Origin: Morinoia aosen
Taxonomy: Eukaryota > Arthropoda > Malacostraca > Amphipoda > Talitridae
Direction of reading: 5' to 3'
Length of the DNA stretch: 64,000 nucleotides
NCBI GenBank assembly: GCA_030386875.1
Contig: CM059575.1
Coordinates: 20,732,293 to 20,796,292 of the forward strand
Part shown: positions 45,997 through 56,195 of the stretch, one piece after another
How the letters are laid out: each line of letters begins with the position of its first letter
Position numbering within the stretch: the stretch's first letter is position 1
Made by a program: the position numbers and the translations under genes
The notes under the pieces: model-generated
Database searches by the model: none
Told to the model about the DNA's origin: nothing
What the model saw: the letters and a program-made list of their open reading frames with translations, nothing else

Positions 45997-46583
45997 CAGG
46001 GTGTTTTTAAATATGTGACTCGAAAAAATCTTCAATAAATTTTAATACAATGTACGAATATTTTAAACAAAACGGTAGTAGAATCCTGCGATTTATATCG
46101 TTAATTTGAACTTATTTTTGAAGGTAACATTCTTGATTTGGCGTCCATTCGACTGCAAGCAATGTTGGGCGCGTGTTCGCATGCTTCTCATCGCAGCGCT
46201 GGTGATGGTGGGACCGATCGATCTTATTTCTGAGAAAATTGTTCACGCATAAGTAAATGATATTCTTTGACGGAGAACTTTGCAGGTTGTAATCTCTCTT
46301 GAAACTTCGCTGGGCTAGAACAGTGCTCTTCCATTAGAGAAGTATTCTGTCCTTATGAAAGCTAATTATTCCTTTATCCAGTTTGTCATCTTCGCGGCAG
46401 CTTCAAAGCAGGATGAATTTTACTGTGTCCTCTGATTCTTATTTTGACTGTTGTATCGTGGATACGTAGATATCAAATGAAAGATATAAATATCAGGATT
46501 CTACTGCCGTTTCGTTTCAAAAATCCGTTCATCGTATCAAAAGTTAGCGATTTTTTCGGGTCCAGTATTTAAAAAACACCCTG
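45997..46583. mobile_element. Unclassified TIR element, 587 bp, ~112-bp inverted repeats
   Basis: The left end starts CAGGGTGTTTTTAAATATG and the right end, reversed, starts CAGGGTGTTTTTTAAATAC. Matching continues for about 112 bp, including CGAAAAAATC near the ends and AGTAGAATCCTG with TTTATATC at the inner edge (left arm to about 46109, right arm from about 46473). The interior of about 360 bp has no coding capacity. Flanks are ATTATT on the left and TGCAAG on the right, so no target duplication is visible and the superfamily is open. CAGGGTG ends occur in several groups, including mariner-like elements. Confidence 0.8.
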
Positions 46584-46761
46584 TGCAAGACCAAAGGCAC
46601 ACAAACATGCTCTGGTGGTATGGGTACATCGTTCGTGAGTTCTACCTGTCTAACAGAACACGACGAAGAATTAATAAGTGTAAGAGTTCTGAGAAAATCG
46701 TGTAAGCTCAGGAATTGAGGCGTGTGGGGAGCGCCGAGCTGTGAGTAACTTGACCCAAATG

Positions 46762-47150
46762 TCTCGCCTGCCTTCCTCTGGGATCTTTCTTGCTCCCTCG
46801 CCCCCTCCTTCGATGTGTTGGATCTTCGCCTGCCTTCTTCTGGGATCTTTATTGCTCCCTCACCCCCTCCTTCGATGTGTTGGATCTTCGCCTGCCTTCT
46901 TCTGGGATCTTTCTTGCTCCCTCGTCCCCTCCTTCGATGTGTTGGATCTTCGCCTGCCTTCTTCTGGGATCTTTCTTGCTCCCCCGCCCTCTCCTTCGAT
47001 GTGTTGGATCTTCGCCTGCCTTCCTCAGGTATCTTTCTTCTCCATCGCCCCCTCCTTCGATGTGTTGGATCTTCGCCTGCCTTCCTCTGGGATCTTTCTT
47101 GCTCCCTCGCCCCCTCCTTCCATGCGTTGGATCTTCCTCATGCAGTCCCT
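46762..47150. repeat. 62-bp minisatellite, about 6 copies
   Basis: Units contain TTCGATGTGTTGGATCTTCG, CCTGCCTTCTTCTGGGATCT and TTCTTGCTCCCTCGCCCCCT. Unit starts at 46809, 46871, 46933, 46995, 47056 and 47118 give periods of 62, 62, 62, 61 and 62. The + strand is pyrimidine-rich. Confidence 0.96.
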
Positions 47151-48230
47151 TTCCAATAGGACATTTTTCTCATTCGCTTAGGATCTTTCATACGGCCATC
47201 CTCATAAGATCTCTCTTCCTCCCTTTTTAGAATTTTTATTCTCCCGCTTTTTAGATTTTTTTCCCTCTCCTTTTAGATTTTTCTTCTCGCATCTCTCAGT
47301 CTTTCTTTTTCCCTTTTTTGGTATCTATTCTTTGCCTCCATCAAGATATTTCTTTTCGCTTCTTTGGAATATTTCATCTCGGTTGATCTGGTTCTTTTTT
47401 TCTCTCTTTTCCTTTTTTCTTATCCTTCCTGTGGAAAAAAAACCTTCTTCTCCCTCCTCTAGGGTCTTCCTTCTCTCTCACTTGGGATCTTTATTTTACC
47501 TTCACTGGGGCATTTCTTTTTCCTCGTACGGAATCTTTCTTCTTCCTTCTGTGAGGTCTTTCTTCTCCATGGCTTGGGATCTATCTTTTCCTTCCCTTGA
47601 GGTCCCTCTTCTCTCTTCTTTAAGAATTTTTCTCTCTTCTCTGGTCCCCTTCATGTTCTCCTTGTGGGATTTTTCTCTTTCTCTCTTCTCTAAATATGTA
47701 ACATCACAGTTGTGTACTTAATTTCACAAATGAGAAGCCTTTTCAACGGCAACATACTAGTTTGAAGATAAAGGTTATCGTACGTGAATTTCGTACAGAT
47801 AAAAGTTGTAAAAAAATTTGAGTGCGTTGAAATTACTTTGGTCACAAAGACTGCGAGATGGTAGAAGTCCTTAAAATTGCTAACTTCATTTCATTTAAGT
47901 TTTTGTCCTATTTCTGAAATTTGCTGTTCAAAGATTGGAACCTGTGCTAAGTTTGTGTTTTACTCAGCAAACTTTTGTGTTTTTTGCTAGTTTCGTACTT
48001 CATACGAAGTTGACTTTTTATATGAAGATTGTGCTTGCTAAAAGTCAACTTTTGTGTCGGAGTAAAAGTTCAAAGTTAGCTTTAACAATTAACTTCTGTG
48101 ACTTTGGAATCACCTTGCTGGAGCTTAAGCTGCTGAATGACGACAGTGTTTTTGCATGTTGCTAGTGTTTCTGGCGTCAGAGTTTCTTGCTGTACGCGCA
48201 TTGTTTGGCAACCTGCGCTGTGATCATGGA
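47151..48230. other. Decayed pyrimidine-rich repeat, then plain DNA
   Basis: From 47150 to about 47700 the phrases GGGATCTTTCTT, GATTTTTCTTCTC and CTCCCTC recur irregularly. They look like decayed relatives of the 62-bp unit just upstream. After 47700 the sequence is ordinary AT-rich DNA without recognisable genes. Confidence 0.5.
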
Positions 48231-48352
48231 AAAATGTTTCTAGGAAAATGTTTCTTGAAAAATGTTTGTAGGAAAATGTTTCTTGAAAAATGTTTCTAGG
48301 AAAATTTTTCTTGAAAAATATTTTTAGGAAAATGTTTCTTGAAAAATGTTTC
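48231..48352. repeat. 28-bp tandem repeat, about 4 copies
   Basis: The unit contains TGTTTCTAGGAAAATGTTTC and TTGAAAAA, itself close to two 14-bp halves (AGGAAAATGTTTCT and TGAAAAATGTTTCT). The third copy has TTTTTC/ATATTTTT substitutions. Confidence 0.92.
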
Positions 48353-48915
48353 TAACCATTAGGTGCTCAAATTTTTGACACCTACTGTTGCTCAAGCCTT
48401 CTAATGCCCAAGTCTCAATAATACGTTTAAGTTCTTATCATATTGTTCGTTTAGTTCGCTACTGTTTACTTCACCTCTGCAGAACTCGGCTACAAATAGG
48501 CCTTCGAGACTTCTATACCTTTGTGCTCACTTTAGTTCTTTTAATTTTCAAGTGTATCCCTTCTAAGGTTTTTCTTCCCCTTCTGTCCAAACTTGCTATT
48601 TCTAAGAGCTGCGTCTCCTGTATCGAAACACATCATGGACTCCCTGTTTTCAAAAGTCCATTCTAAACGATCCCTCATCTTAATTTCGCCTGTGCTGTGG
48701 CTAGGGAGTCTCGAACTACCTACTGTATGAACAACAGTGTTACTAATAGCAAAATTTTAACGGAAATATTCCCTGTATGTTCAAATGCATATGCAGATAC
48801 TTAACTTATAATATTTTAATGCACGATTTGTGTCGTGCTAAATTACCCGAGTTAGAGATTATTATATCGATGCCATATTGCTAATCGCCTGGCAGTCGTG
48901 GTTCAGACTACATAT
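48353..48915. other. No feature recognised
   Basis: An open frame of 92 codons on the + strand (48388-48666) is rich in Leu/Ser/Cys but resembles no family that I can name. No arrays or transposon ends were seen. Confidence 0.45.
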
Positions 48916-49231
48916 CCCATCATGCGATGCAACTATTGTATCTATGGGAATTAGAGCTCCCATGGAGAATATCTGAGATCTTGAAATAACGTTTGGGTAG
49001 TCCTTTAATTTTTGTGTAAATAGGGTATATTTCATTTTTTGTTTTGTTACGGACCATCTTTTATTGGTCACTGCTGACCTGTTTTTCAACACCTAACACT
49101 TCCTTCTTCAACATTTATCGTGTTTCATAAAATTCATTTTAGACTTATTGTTTCTATGTACCTGGTGCATAGATTCTGCGTTCCCCCAGGTCCATACTAA
49201 ATGGTGCCTTCTTCCTTCCTCTCTTTTGAAT
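48916..49231 (+). repeat. Dispersed repeat, copy B
   Basis: It contains a single copy of the 28-bp motif (GATGCAACTATTGTATCTAT then GGGAATTA at 48927 onward), then landmarks shared with the other copies: TTTGTTACGGACCATCTTTT near 49045, CACTTCCTTCTTCAAC near 49095, and GTGCATAGATTC...CTAAATGGTGCC near 49165-49208. It is about 316 bp long, with no coding capacity. Class unknown. Confidence 0.8.
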
Positions 49232-49978
49232 GCCTCTGCTGCACTTACGTAGGCTTAAACTAACTCAGCGAATCGAATCTTATTTATTCAGACTGTATAT
49301 ATTGAATGATAAGCCCAGTTTGACGGCTGTTTAGGAAACAATTTTCACAAACATATTGGAAAATTTGGAGAATAATTTCACCTCACAATAACAGAAACTT
49401 AATTCAGAGGCTACCTTCTAAGACAAAAAGTTATCATCTGAGGCCTTTAAATCTTTTTCAATCGTTATACCTATCACCGCCAATCATTAGTAATTTTTTC
49501 GCTTTTTCTTTTTCATTTCATTCTACATGACGAAGTTCTTTTAAGCAGATGATTACGATGCCTCGCAAGTATTATTAAATTTGACGGATTTTGAATATGA
49601 ATATTTAACATGACATTTTTCAGTAATTATTCAGGACGGTGAATTACTCTGAGTTAAAATCCTAACAACTTCTTCTTTCAAATTTTTTTAGACATGTAAA
49701 ATTTGGCTCACTGTTATTAAAATCCCTTTATTAAAGTTTTAAACCACACTTGATGCAATGTATGACATACTGTATTTAAAACCAACACCGGCCTTTCAAT
49801 GCTAAAGAATTAAAATAATAAGTAATTTAAAATTGAAACGTCAAGAAGTTCCCTTCCACCTTATCTCGTATGCCGTTTAATTAGATTGTAGTGTGACGTA
49901 ATTTGAATTAAAGTATTTTAAAGAACACGAAATGTAAACTTTGACATACTGTATCTAAAAACACATTTATTAAAGTTT
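49232..49978. other. Intergenic DNA with a small duplicated phrase set
   Basis: TTTATTAAAG with GACATACTGTAT occurs at 49727-49775, and again at 49941-49975 in swapped order just beside the piggyBac-type MITE, indicating an old rearranged duplication. No gene was recognised. Confidence 0.5.
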
Positions 49979-49982
49979 TTAA

Positions 49983-50203
49983 CACTTTGACTGCAACGTG
50001 CGCCACCGGTGGTACACGGAGGTAATTTTCATAACGCTGCTGACCGACCAGTAGTCGCAACCTCAATTTTGCTAAATATCTAATCAAAGCTAAATGCAGG
50101 CACGATCCAGTTCAGGTTTGGTATTTTCAAAATAGTTTACTATAATTGGCTTAAAATTTAAGTTTGGTGTTGAACTTAATACTTAGTTGCCGCAGTCAAA
50201 GTG
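49983..50203. mobile_element. piggyBac-type MITE, 221 bp, with TTAA target duplication
   Basis: The left end is CACTTTGACTGCA and the right end, reversed, is CACTTTGACTGCG, so 12 terminal bases are identical. TTAA lies directly outside both ends (49979-49982 and 50204-50207), the fixed target of piggyBac elements. Close to the left end is the palindrome CCACCGGTGG (50003-50012), a feature known from several piggyBac-derived MITEs. The interior has no transposase. The perfect target duplication and ends suggest a fairly recent insertion. Confidence 0.9.
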
Positions 50204-50410
50204 TTAAATAACACGTTAGTGTTGCACCCAATTTAAATAACGTGTTAGTTAAGCCATGTGAATAAAATATGAATTATATAAACTTTCAAGTTATTAACAC
50301 GCGGTAAAAATTATCGAAACAATATTTTAATCATATAAATAATATTAGAATTGTGTAATCAAAATTTATTTCTAATGGTACTATTTGAATTTTAAAACAT
50401 GGCTCTCATT

Positions 50411-50735
50411 GAAATATAACTATTGAATTAAAGGGAATTAAGACTCTCAGGGGAAATATGTGAGGCCCCGAACTAAAAATAAGGAAGGCTTTCCCTTTCT
50501 CTAAAGTATAGAGGTTTTCTGTTTTGTGACGAGCCATCATTGTACGGTTCGCAGCTGTCGTTTTTTTCAGCTCTTATTAGTTGTTTCTTCATCTTTTATT
50601 CTGCTTCGTTACCTTCCTTCAACTTTTTTGTTTCTTTGGGCAGGTGTGGGGACGCACCATGTGCATAGATTCTCAGTTCACTGAATTCCTTCTAAATTGT
50701 GCCTTCATCCTTCCTCTTTTTAGAACTCTTTTATT
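50411..50735 (+). repeat. Dispersed repeat, copy C
   Basis: It is homologous to copies A, B and D through AACTATTG...GGGAATTAAGACTCTCAGG (one diverged copy of the 28-bp motif), GAAATATGTGAGGCCCCGAA, GTTTTCTGTTTTGTGACGAG, and a 3' part with GTGCATAGATTCTC and TGTGCCTTCATCCTTCCTC. It is about 325 bp and lies 1.2 kb from copy B in the same orientation. Confidence 0.78.
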
Positions 50736-51344
50736 GGGGTTGGGGAGTATATTCTAATTTATATTCTATCCTATTCTATTGAAATAGTATTCAAAATAAT
50801 GCTTGAATCATCTCAATAATATTTGATAGGATGCAGTAGAAGTCACTGAACTTATTCGTGTCCACAAGTACCTATATATACTCAAATGTGTCTTTGTCAT
50901 AGCCTTGAGAAACAATCTTCTTGTTGCATCACTTGGGATAAATAAATTGTTTAAATTGTTTAAATTTATGCTTCAGAATAATATCTAACGTGTGCATATT
51001 TCAAAAACCCAAGTAATATCTAGATAAGACTTGATATTATCCATGCGTGACCTCCCAAGCTAAACCGTTGAGTAGATGATTCGAGAAAACTTCCTCATTT
51101 CCTAGACCTTATATAGGGCTCCCACATTAGCCCCTTCCCTTTGGGACAACATCAACCTTCCCTATCCAATGAACATTGACCTTCCCCACCCAATGAACAT
51201 CTCTGAGTGTTTTCCAAGTACTTGAGCTAAGTAGAGTTCCTCAATTTGCGTGCGCCGAGTTGCGGGTGAGTGGCGCGACGGCTCCTTCTTATCAGGACTG
51301 AGGGGCTCACAAACGTGGCGCTTTGCGGCGCACTTCTTCCCTGG
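50736..51344. other. No feature recognised
   Basis: AT-rich with a small duplication of CCTTCCCYAYCCAATGAACAT near 51157-51200. No gene or transposon end was seen. Confidence 0.55.
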
Positions 51345-52555
51345 GGACAGCTCTGTGGTGGTGAGCTGGTGCAGTGAGATAGTGCAGTGAGCTTGTGCAG
51401 TGAGCTGGTGCAGTGAGCTGGTGCAGCGAGATAGTGCAGTGAGCTGGTGCAGTGAGCTGGTGCAGTGAGCTGGTGCAGTGAGCTGGTGCAGTGAGATAGT
51501 GCAGTGAGCTTGTGCAGTGAGCTGGTGCAGTGAGCTGGTGCAGCGAGATAGTGCAGTGAGCTGGTGCAGTGAGCTGGTGCAGTGAGCTGGTGCAGTGAGC
51601 TGGTGCAGTGAGATAGTGCAGTGAGCTTGTGCAGTGAGCTGGTGCAGTGAGCTGGTGCAGCGAGATAGTGCAGTGAGCTGGTGCAGTGAGCTGGTGCAGT
51701 GAGCTGGTGCAGTGAGCTGGTGCAGTGAGATAGTGCAGTGAGCTTGTGCAGTGAGCTGGTGCAGTGAGCTGGTGCAGCGAGATAGTGCAGTGAGCTGGTG
51801 CAGTGAGCTGGTGCAGTGAGCTGGTGCAGTGAGATAGTGCAGTGAGCTTGTGCAGTGAGCTGGTGCAGTGAGCTGGTGCAGAGAGATAGTGCAATGAGCT
51901 GGTGCAGTGAGCTGGTGCAGTGAGCTGGTGCAGTGAGATGGTGCAGTGAGCTGGTGCAGTGAGATAGTGCAGTGAACTGGTGCAGTGAACTGGCGCAGTG
52001 AGCTGGTGCAGTGAGCTGGTGCAGTGAGCTGGTGCAGTGAGATGGTGGTGAGATGGTGCAGTGAACTGGGGCAGTGAGCTGGTGCAGTGAGCTGGTGCAG
52101 TGAGCTGGTGCAGTGAGCTGGTGGTGAGCTGGTGCAGTGAGCTGGTGCAGTGAGCTGGTGCAGTGAGATAGTGCAGTGAGCTGGTGCAGTGAGCTGGTGC
52201 AGTGAGCTGATGCAGTGAGCTGGTGCAGTGAGCTGGTGCAGTGAGCCGGTGCAGTGAGCTGGTGCAGTGGGATAGTGCAGTGAGATAGTGCAGTGAGATA
52301 GTGCAGTGAGGTGGTGCAGTGAGATAGTGCAGTGAGATAGTGCAGTGAGCTGGTGTAGTGAGATAGTGCAGTGAGCTGGTGTAGTGAGATAGTGCAGTGA
52401 GATAGTGCAGTGAGATAGTGCAGTGAGCTGGTGTTGTGAGATAGTGCAGTGAGATAGTGCAGTGAGCTGGTGTTGTGAGATAGTGCAGTGAGATAGTGCA
52501 GTGAGATAATGCAGTGAGATGGTGCAGTGAGCTGGTGCAGTGAACTAGTGCTGTT
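51345..52555. repeat. 13-bp minisatellite, unit GTGCAGTGAGCTG, with 117-bp higher-order period
   Basis: About 93 copies of GTGCAGTGAGCTG with variants (GTGCAGTGAGATA, GTGCAGTGAGCTT, GTGCAGCGAGATA). The rare variant CAGCGAGATAG recurs at 51424, 51541, 51658 and 51775, exactly 117 bp (nine units) apart, and a related CAGAGAGATAG follows after 104 bp (eight units). Four higher-order units are thus nearly identical. Because 3 times 13 is 39, one minus frame stays open for 424 codons; it is not a gene. Confidence 0.98.
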
Positions 52556-52780
52556 AGACGGCCCAACCTCACATTTCGCAAGCCAGCGCTTTCATTTCTT
52601 TTCGAGAGCAGAAGTCAAACCCTGGAGGTGGCATCGCTGAGAAGTTCATACGAACCGTAGCTGTTATGAGCCCCACACGGAGCGGCGTAAAACTGAACGC
52701 GTCAAAATTACCTTGCGACTGCGTTAAGCTCGTTTGACAGACAATAAAGGACATGCGAGGCGTTCGACAGGACACCTGAA

Positions 52781-52865
52781 TCACTTATCACAGAATCAGA
52801 CACTTTAAGGTCACTTATCAGGGTATCGGAGACTTCAAAGACGATTATCAGAGAAGCAGGGTCTT
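52781..52865. repeat. 30-bp tandem repeat, about 3 degenerate copies
   Basis: Copies share TCACTTATCA plus a GAATCAGACACTTTAAGG-like tail. The second has GGGTATCGGAGACTTCAAAG and the third begins ACGATTATCAGAGAAGCAGG. The spacing is 30 bp. Confidence 0.85.
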
Positions 52866-53018
52866 AATACAGTCCAATATTCGGCCTTGTTTGCCCTGTA
52901 GAGAGGCTGTAGTGTTGTTTGAGCTTTGTGGCATCTTACTTACACAAAGAGCCGAGACGCGTTGTTTTAAATCAATATTGATCATAAGCAACCGCCAATA
53001 GCAGCTGATAAGGGTTAG

Positions 53019-53187
53019 GTGGCACACTTGTGAGCAGTTGTGGCACACTTGTGAGCAGTTGTGGCACACTTGAGAGCAGTTCTGGCACACTTGTGGCACA
53101 CTTGTGAGCAGTTGTGGCACACTTGTGAGCAGTTGTGGCACACTTGTGAGCAGTGGCACACTTGTGAGCAGTTGTGGCACACTTGAG
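53019..53187. repeat. 21-bp minisatellite, about 8 copies
   Basis: The unit is TGGCACACTTGTGAGCAGTT plus G, with one truncated copy near 53092 (TGGCACACTTG directly followed by another TGGCACACTTG) and one near 53153 lacking GTTG. The copies are otherwise almost identical. Confidence 0.95.
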
Positions 53188-53336
53188 TGACACAAGACCT
53201 TTGGATTGATTCATAGTTCGACTGATCGCCGAACAAACTGACCTATAGATAGGTTAGTCAAGAGATACAGTGATCTAAAGGTATATTAATGCACTAGCAA
53301 TTTATTAGACTTATCTATAAAAATTCTGCTGCCAAA

Positions 53337-54369
53337 CAGATATCAAACACTGTCATATCAAACACTGCCGTATCAAACACTTTCACATCAAACACTGCCA
53401 TATCAAACGCTGTCATATCAAACACTGCCATATCAAACACTGCCACATCGAACACTGCCATATCAAACACTGCCATATCAAATACTGCCATATCAAACAC
53501 TGCCATACCAAATACTGTCATATCAAACACTACCATATCAAACACTACCATATCAAACACTGTCATATCAAACGCTGTCATATCAAACACTGTCATATCA
53601 AACACTGCCATATCAAACACTGCCATATAAAAAACTGCCATATCAAACACTGCCATATCAAACACTACCATATTAAACACTGCCATATCAAACGCTGTCA
53701 TATCAAACACTGCCATATCAAACACTGCCATATCAAATACTGCCATATCAAACACTGCCATATCAAACACTGTCATATCAAACACTGCCATATCAAACAC
53801 TGCCATATCAAATACTGCCATATCAAACACTGCCATATCAAACACTGTCATATCAAACACTGCCATATCAAACACTGCCATATCAAACACTGCCATATCA
53901 AACACTACCATATTAAACACTGCCATATCAAACGCTGTCATATCAAACACTGCCATATCAAACACTGCCATATCAAACACTGCCATATCAAACACTGCCA
54001 TATCAAACACTGCCATATCAAACACTGCCATATCAAACACTGCCATATCAAACACTGTCATATCAAACACTGCCATATCAAACACTGCCATATCAAACAC
54101 TACCATATTAAACACTGCCATATCAAACGCTGTCATATCAAACACTGCCATATCAAACACTACCATATCAAACACTGCCATATCAAACACTACCATATTA
54201 AACACTGCCATATCAAACGCTGTCATATCAAACACTGCCATATCAAACACTGCCATATCAAATACTGCCATATCAAACACTGTCATATCAAACACTGCCA
54301 TATCAAACACTGCCATATCAAACACTGCCACATCAAACACTGCCATATCAAACACTGCCATATCGAACA
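53337..54369. repeat. 15-bp minisatellite, unit CATATCAAACACTGC, about 69 copies
   Basis: The unit is CATATCAAACACTGC with variants (GCTGT, ACTAC, AATACTGC, TTAAACACTGC). Groups of variants repeat, for example ACTACCATATTAAACACTGC followed by AACGCTGTC occurs at about 53664, 53904, 54099 and 54189, marking block duplications. A minus frame stays open for 351 codons with a repeated VFDMA string and is not a gene. Confidence 0.98.
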
Positions 54370-54399
54370 TTGGTTTCTCAAATGTGTTTCAATGGAAGC

Positions 54400-54560
54400 C
54401 AGGACGCTATGGTGGCAAGCCTTAGTCAGATCAGTTCAAATTTCATTCACTTCTTCCCACCGGGGAATTACGCCAAATTGTCACTTTTCCCAACGCGAAG
54501 AAACACTGGGCTTGCATCACGGGACTTCGAGCCCTCAGCCACTGCGCCACGGTGACCACC
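54400..54560 (-). mobile_element. Possible tRNA-derived SINE fragment
   Basis: Read on the minus strand it begins GGTCACCGTGGCGCAGTGG, which contains a good pol III A-box (TGGCGCAGTGG), and soon after GGCTCGAAGTCCC, a B-box-like sequence. The two boxes are only about 6 bp apart instead of the usual 30-40, so a deletion within the tRNA-like head is implied. The following 120 bp have no A-rich tail that I can define. It abuts the 15-bp array. The assignment is tentative. Confidence 0.35.
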
Positions 54561-56035
54561 AGAAGGACTCAACTCATTTGCGTGAAAATAGAGACCTCCC
54601 TTGGTTAATAGGATTAAGTTACTCGCATAATTTTTTCTTTTATAACATTATTCGCAAAATGATCATTTGCGACATATCGAATTCACGTCACAACGTGTGG
54701 GAATTTGATACTTTGTTTTGTGTTCACTGAATACTGGGTATTGAGTTCCGCCTTATATTCAATCTTACTAAAATCAGAACGGGGACGGTGACAGCCAGCC
54801 AGCCAGCCAGCTAACCATCTCAGTAACCAAGCAAGCAACAAAGTTCTCAGAGTGTAGAAGTGCATTTGTAGTTGGTTGTTTAGTTTTGCACTTTAGAACT
54901 GAGGGTCTCTCACTGACTCTTTTCTGTTCGTCTATGCGTCTGTCTTTTGCATCAATAGACGGTGGTGACAAATGGTTGTCAGTTGTGACATCGATTGTTG
55001 GGTTGGGTCTTCGGTTGTGACGTCGGTTTTGCCAGTTGGTTGTGAGAGTGGGTTGTGACAGTCGGTTGTGCCCGTCTGACACACACACGCACAAACACAC
55101 ACACACCCACATGTCACACACCAACACACTGGTGCATCACATACTGGCGACCAATATGCACGAAGATAATCAGGGCGGCGGACTGAATGCCTCTTTCTTA
55201 TTGAGATATAAAATAACCTGATATAAACAGATGACACCCTCTGCAACTTGCACGACATATCTTTAAAATAACAAATAATGTTCTCAGAAGGACTTGCAGA
55301 GATGAGTACGTAGACGTGAATTGTGGCCTTACATACGATACGTTGTAGTTCTTTTAATGAGGCAGTGAAGGTCTCTTAGAAATGCCTTGTGGTCTCGAAG
55401 GGATAATTGGTTGCTACATATAAATATTGTGAGTTCATTATGCTTGGTTTTTGATCATTGCGATGTGGCTTATTATTAATTAAAATAAATTATCTGAATA
55501 ATTGAATACGTTCAACTGAGGTGGGTATGCATGGATGCAAAAAATAGTTCTTAATGTATATACCTTGAAACCATCAAGCTACAGAAAATATAATTTTTAT
55601 CTACGGTTTTATCGATTTAAAAAAATTTAATTTTGCACTTGTGGGCTCATTTTGATGTGAATTGTTTTAGACTGTAGAATGGTTAATTTCAAATTATTTC
55701 TCTAAATAATTAAAGTTGGATGATGTGAAAATTATTCTAAAATGATGTTATTCCAAGTTGAGGAGGTACTCTTACAATGCAAAAAATCAGCAAAAAATAA
55801 TTCGTTTAATACCACGGGGAATTCTTTTGATGACGTAAAATCTCCCTTTCCGATTTTTCCTGCGAAGTAGTTCGAAAATATTTCTCGTTGACGTTACGAG
55901 GCAATTAATATTGGGATTTACCCTTCTACCAGCCAAATTTATTCACCTTTTGCATAATACATCCCGTAAGTTATACCTCATTTCCTAAGAGCAAGAACTT
56001 CTCTGATGCTGGAAATACGAAGGGGTGTAAATCCC
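54561..56035. other. Intergenic DNA with a CA-rich microsatellite at 55.08 kb
   Basis: At about 54960-55070 the phrase GGTTGTGA recurs irregularly, followed by an ACACACAC-rich run at 55079-55133 with GCACAAAC interruptions. A short CAGC run (CAGCCAGCCAGCCAG) lies near 54793. No gene was recognised; the rest is AT-rich. Confidence 0.5.
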
Positions 56036-56195
56036 ATCTGGGAATTTGAGGTCCCTCAAATCCAGAGTGGGAATTACGTCCACATTACGAAGGCGTTCCC
56101 TAATTTAAATCTTCAGGCCCCTCAAATTCCACCCGGGAATTCCGTTCAAATCATGAAGGCGCTCCCTAATTTGAAACTTCAGGTCCTTAAAATAG
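56036..56195. repeat. ~66-bp tandem repeat, about 2.3 copies
   Basis: Copies share CGTTCCCTAATTTAAATCTT or GCGCTCCCTAATTTGAAACT, then CAGGCCCCTCAAATTCCA, then GGGAATTACG or GGGAATTCCG. Differences are moderate. Confidence 0.88.
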
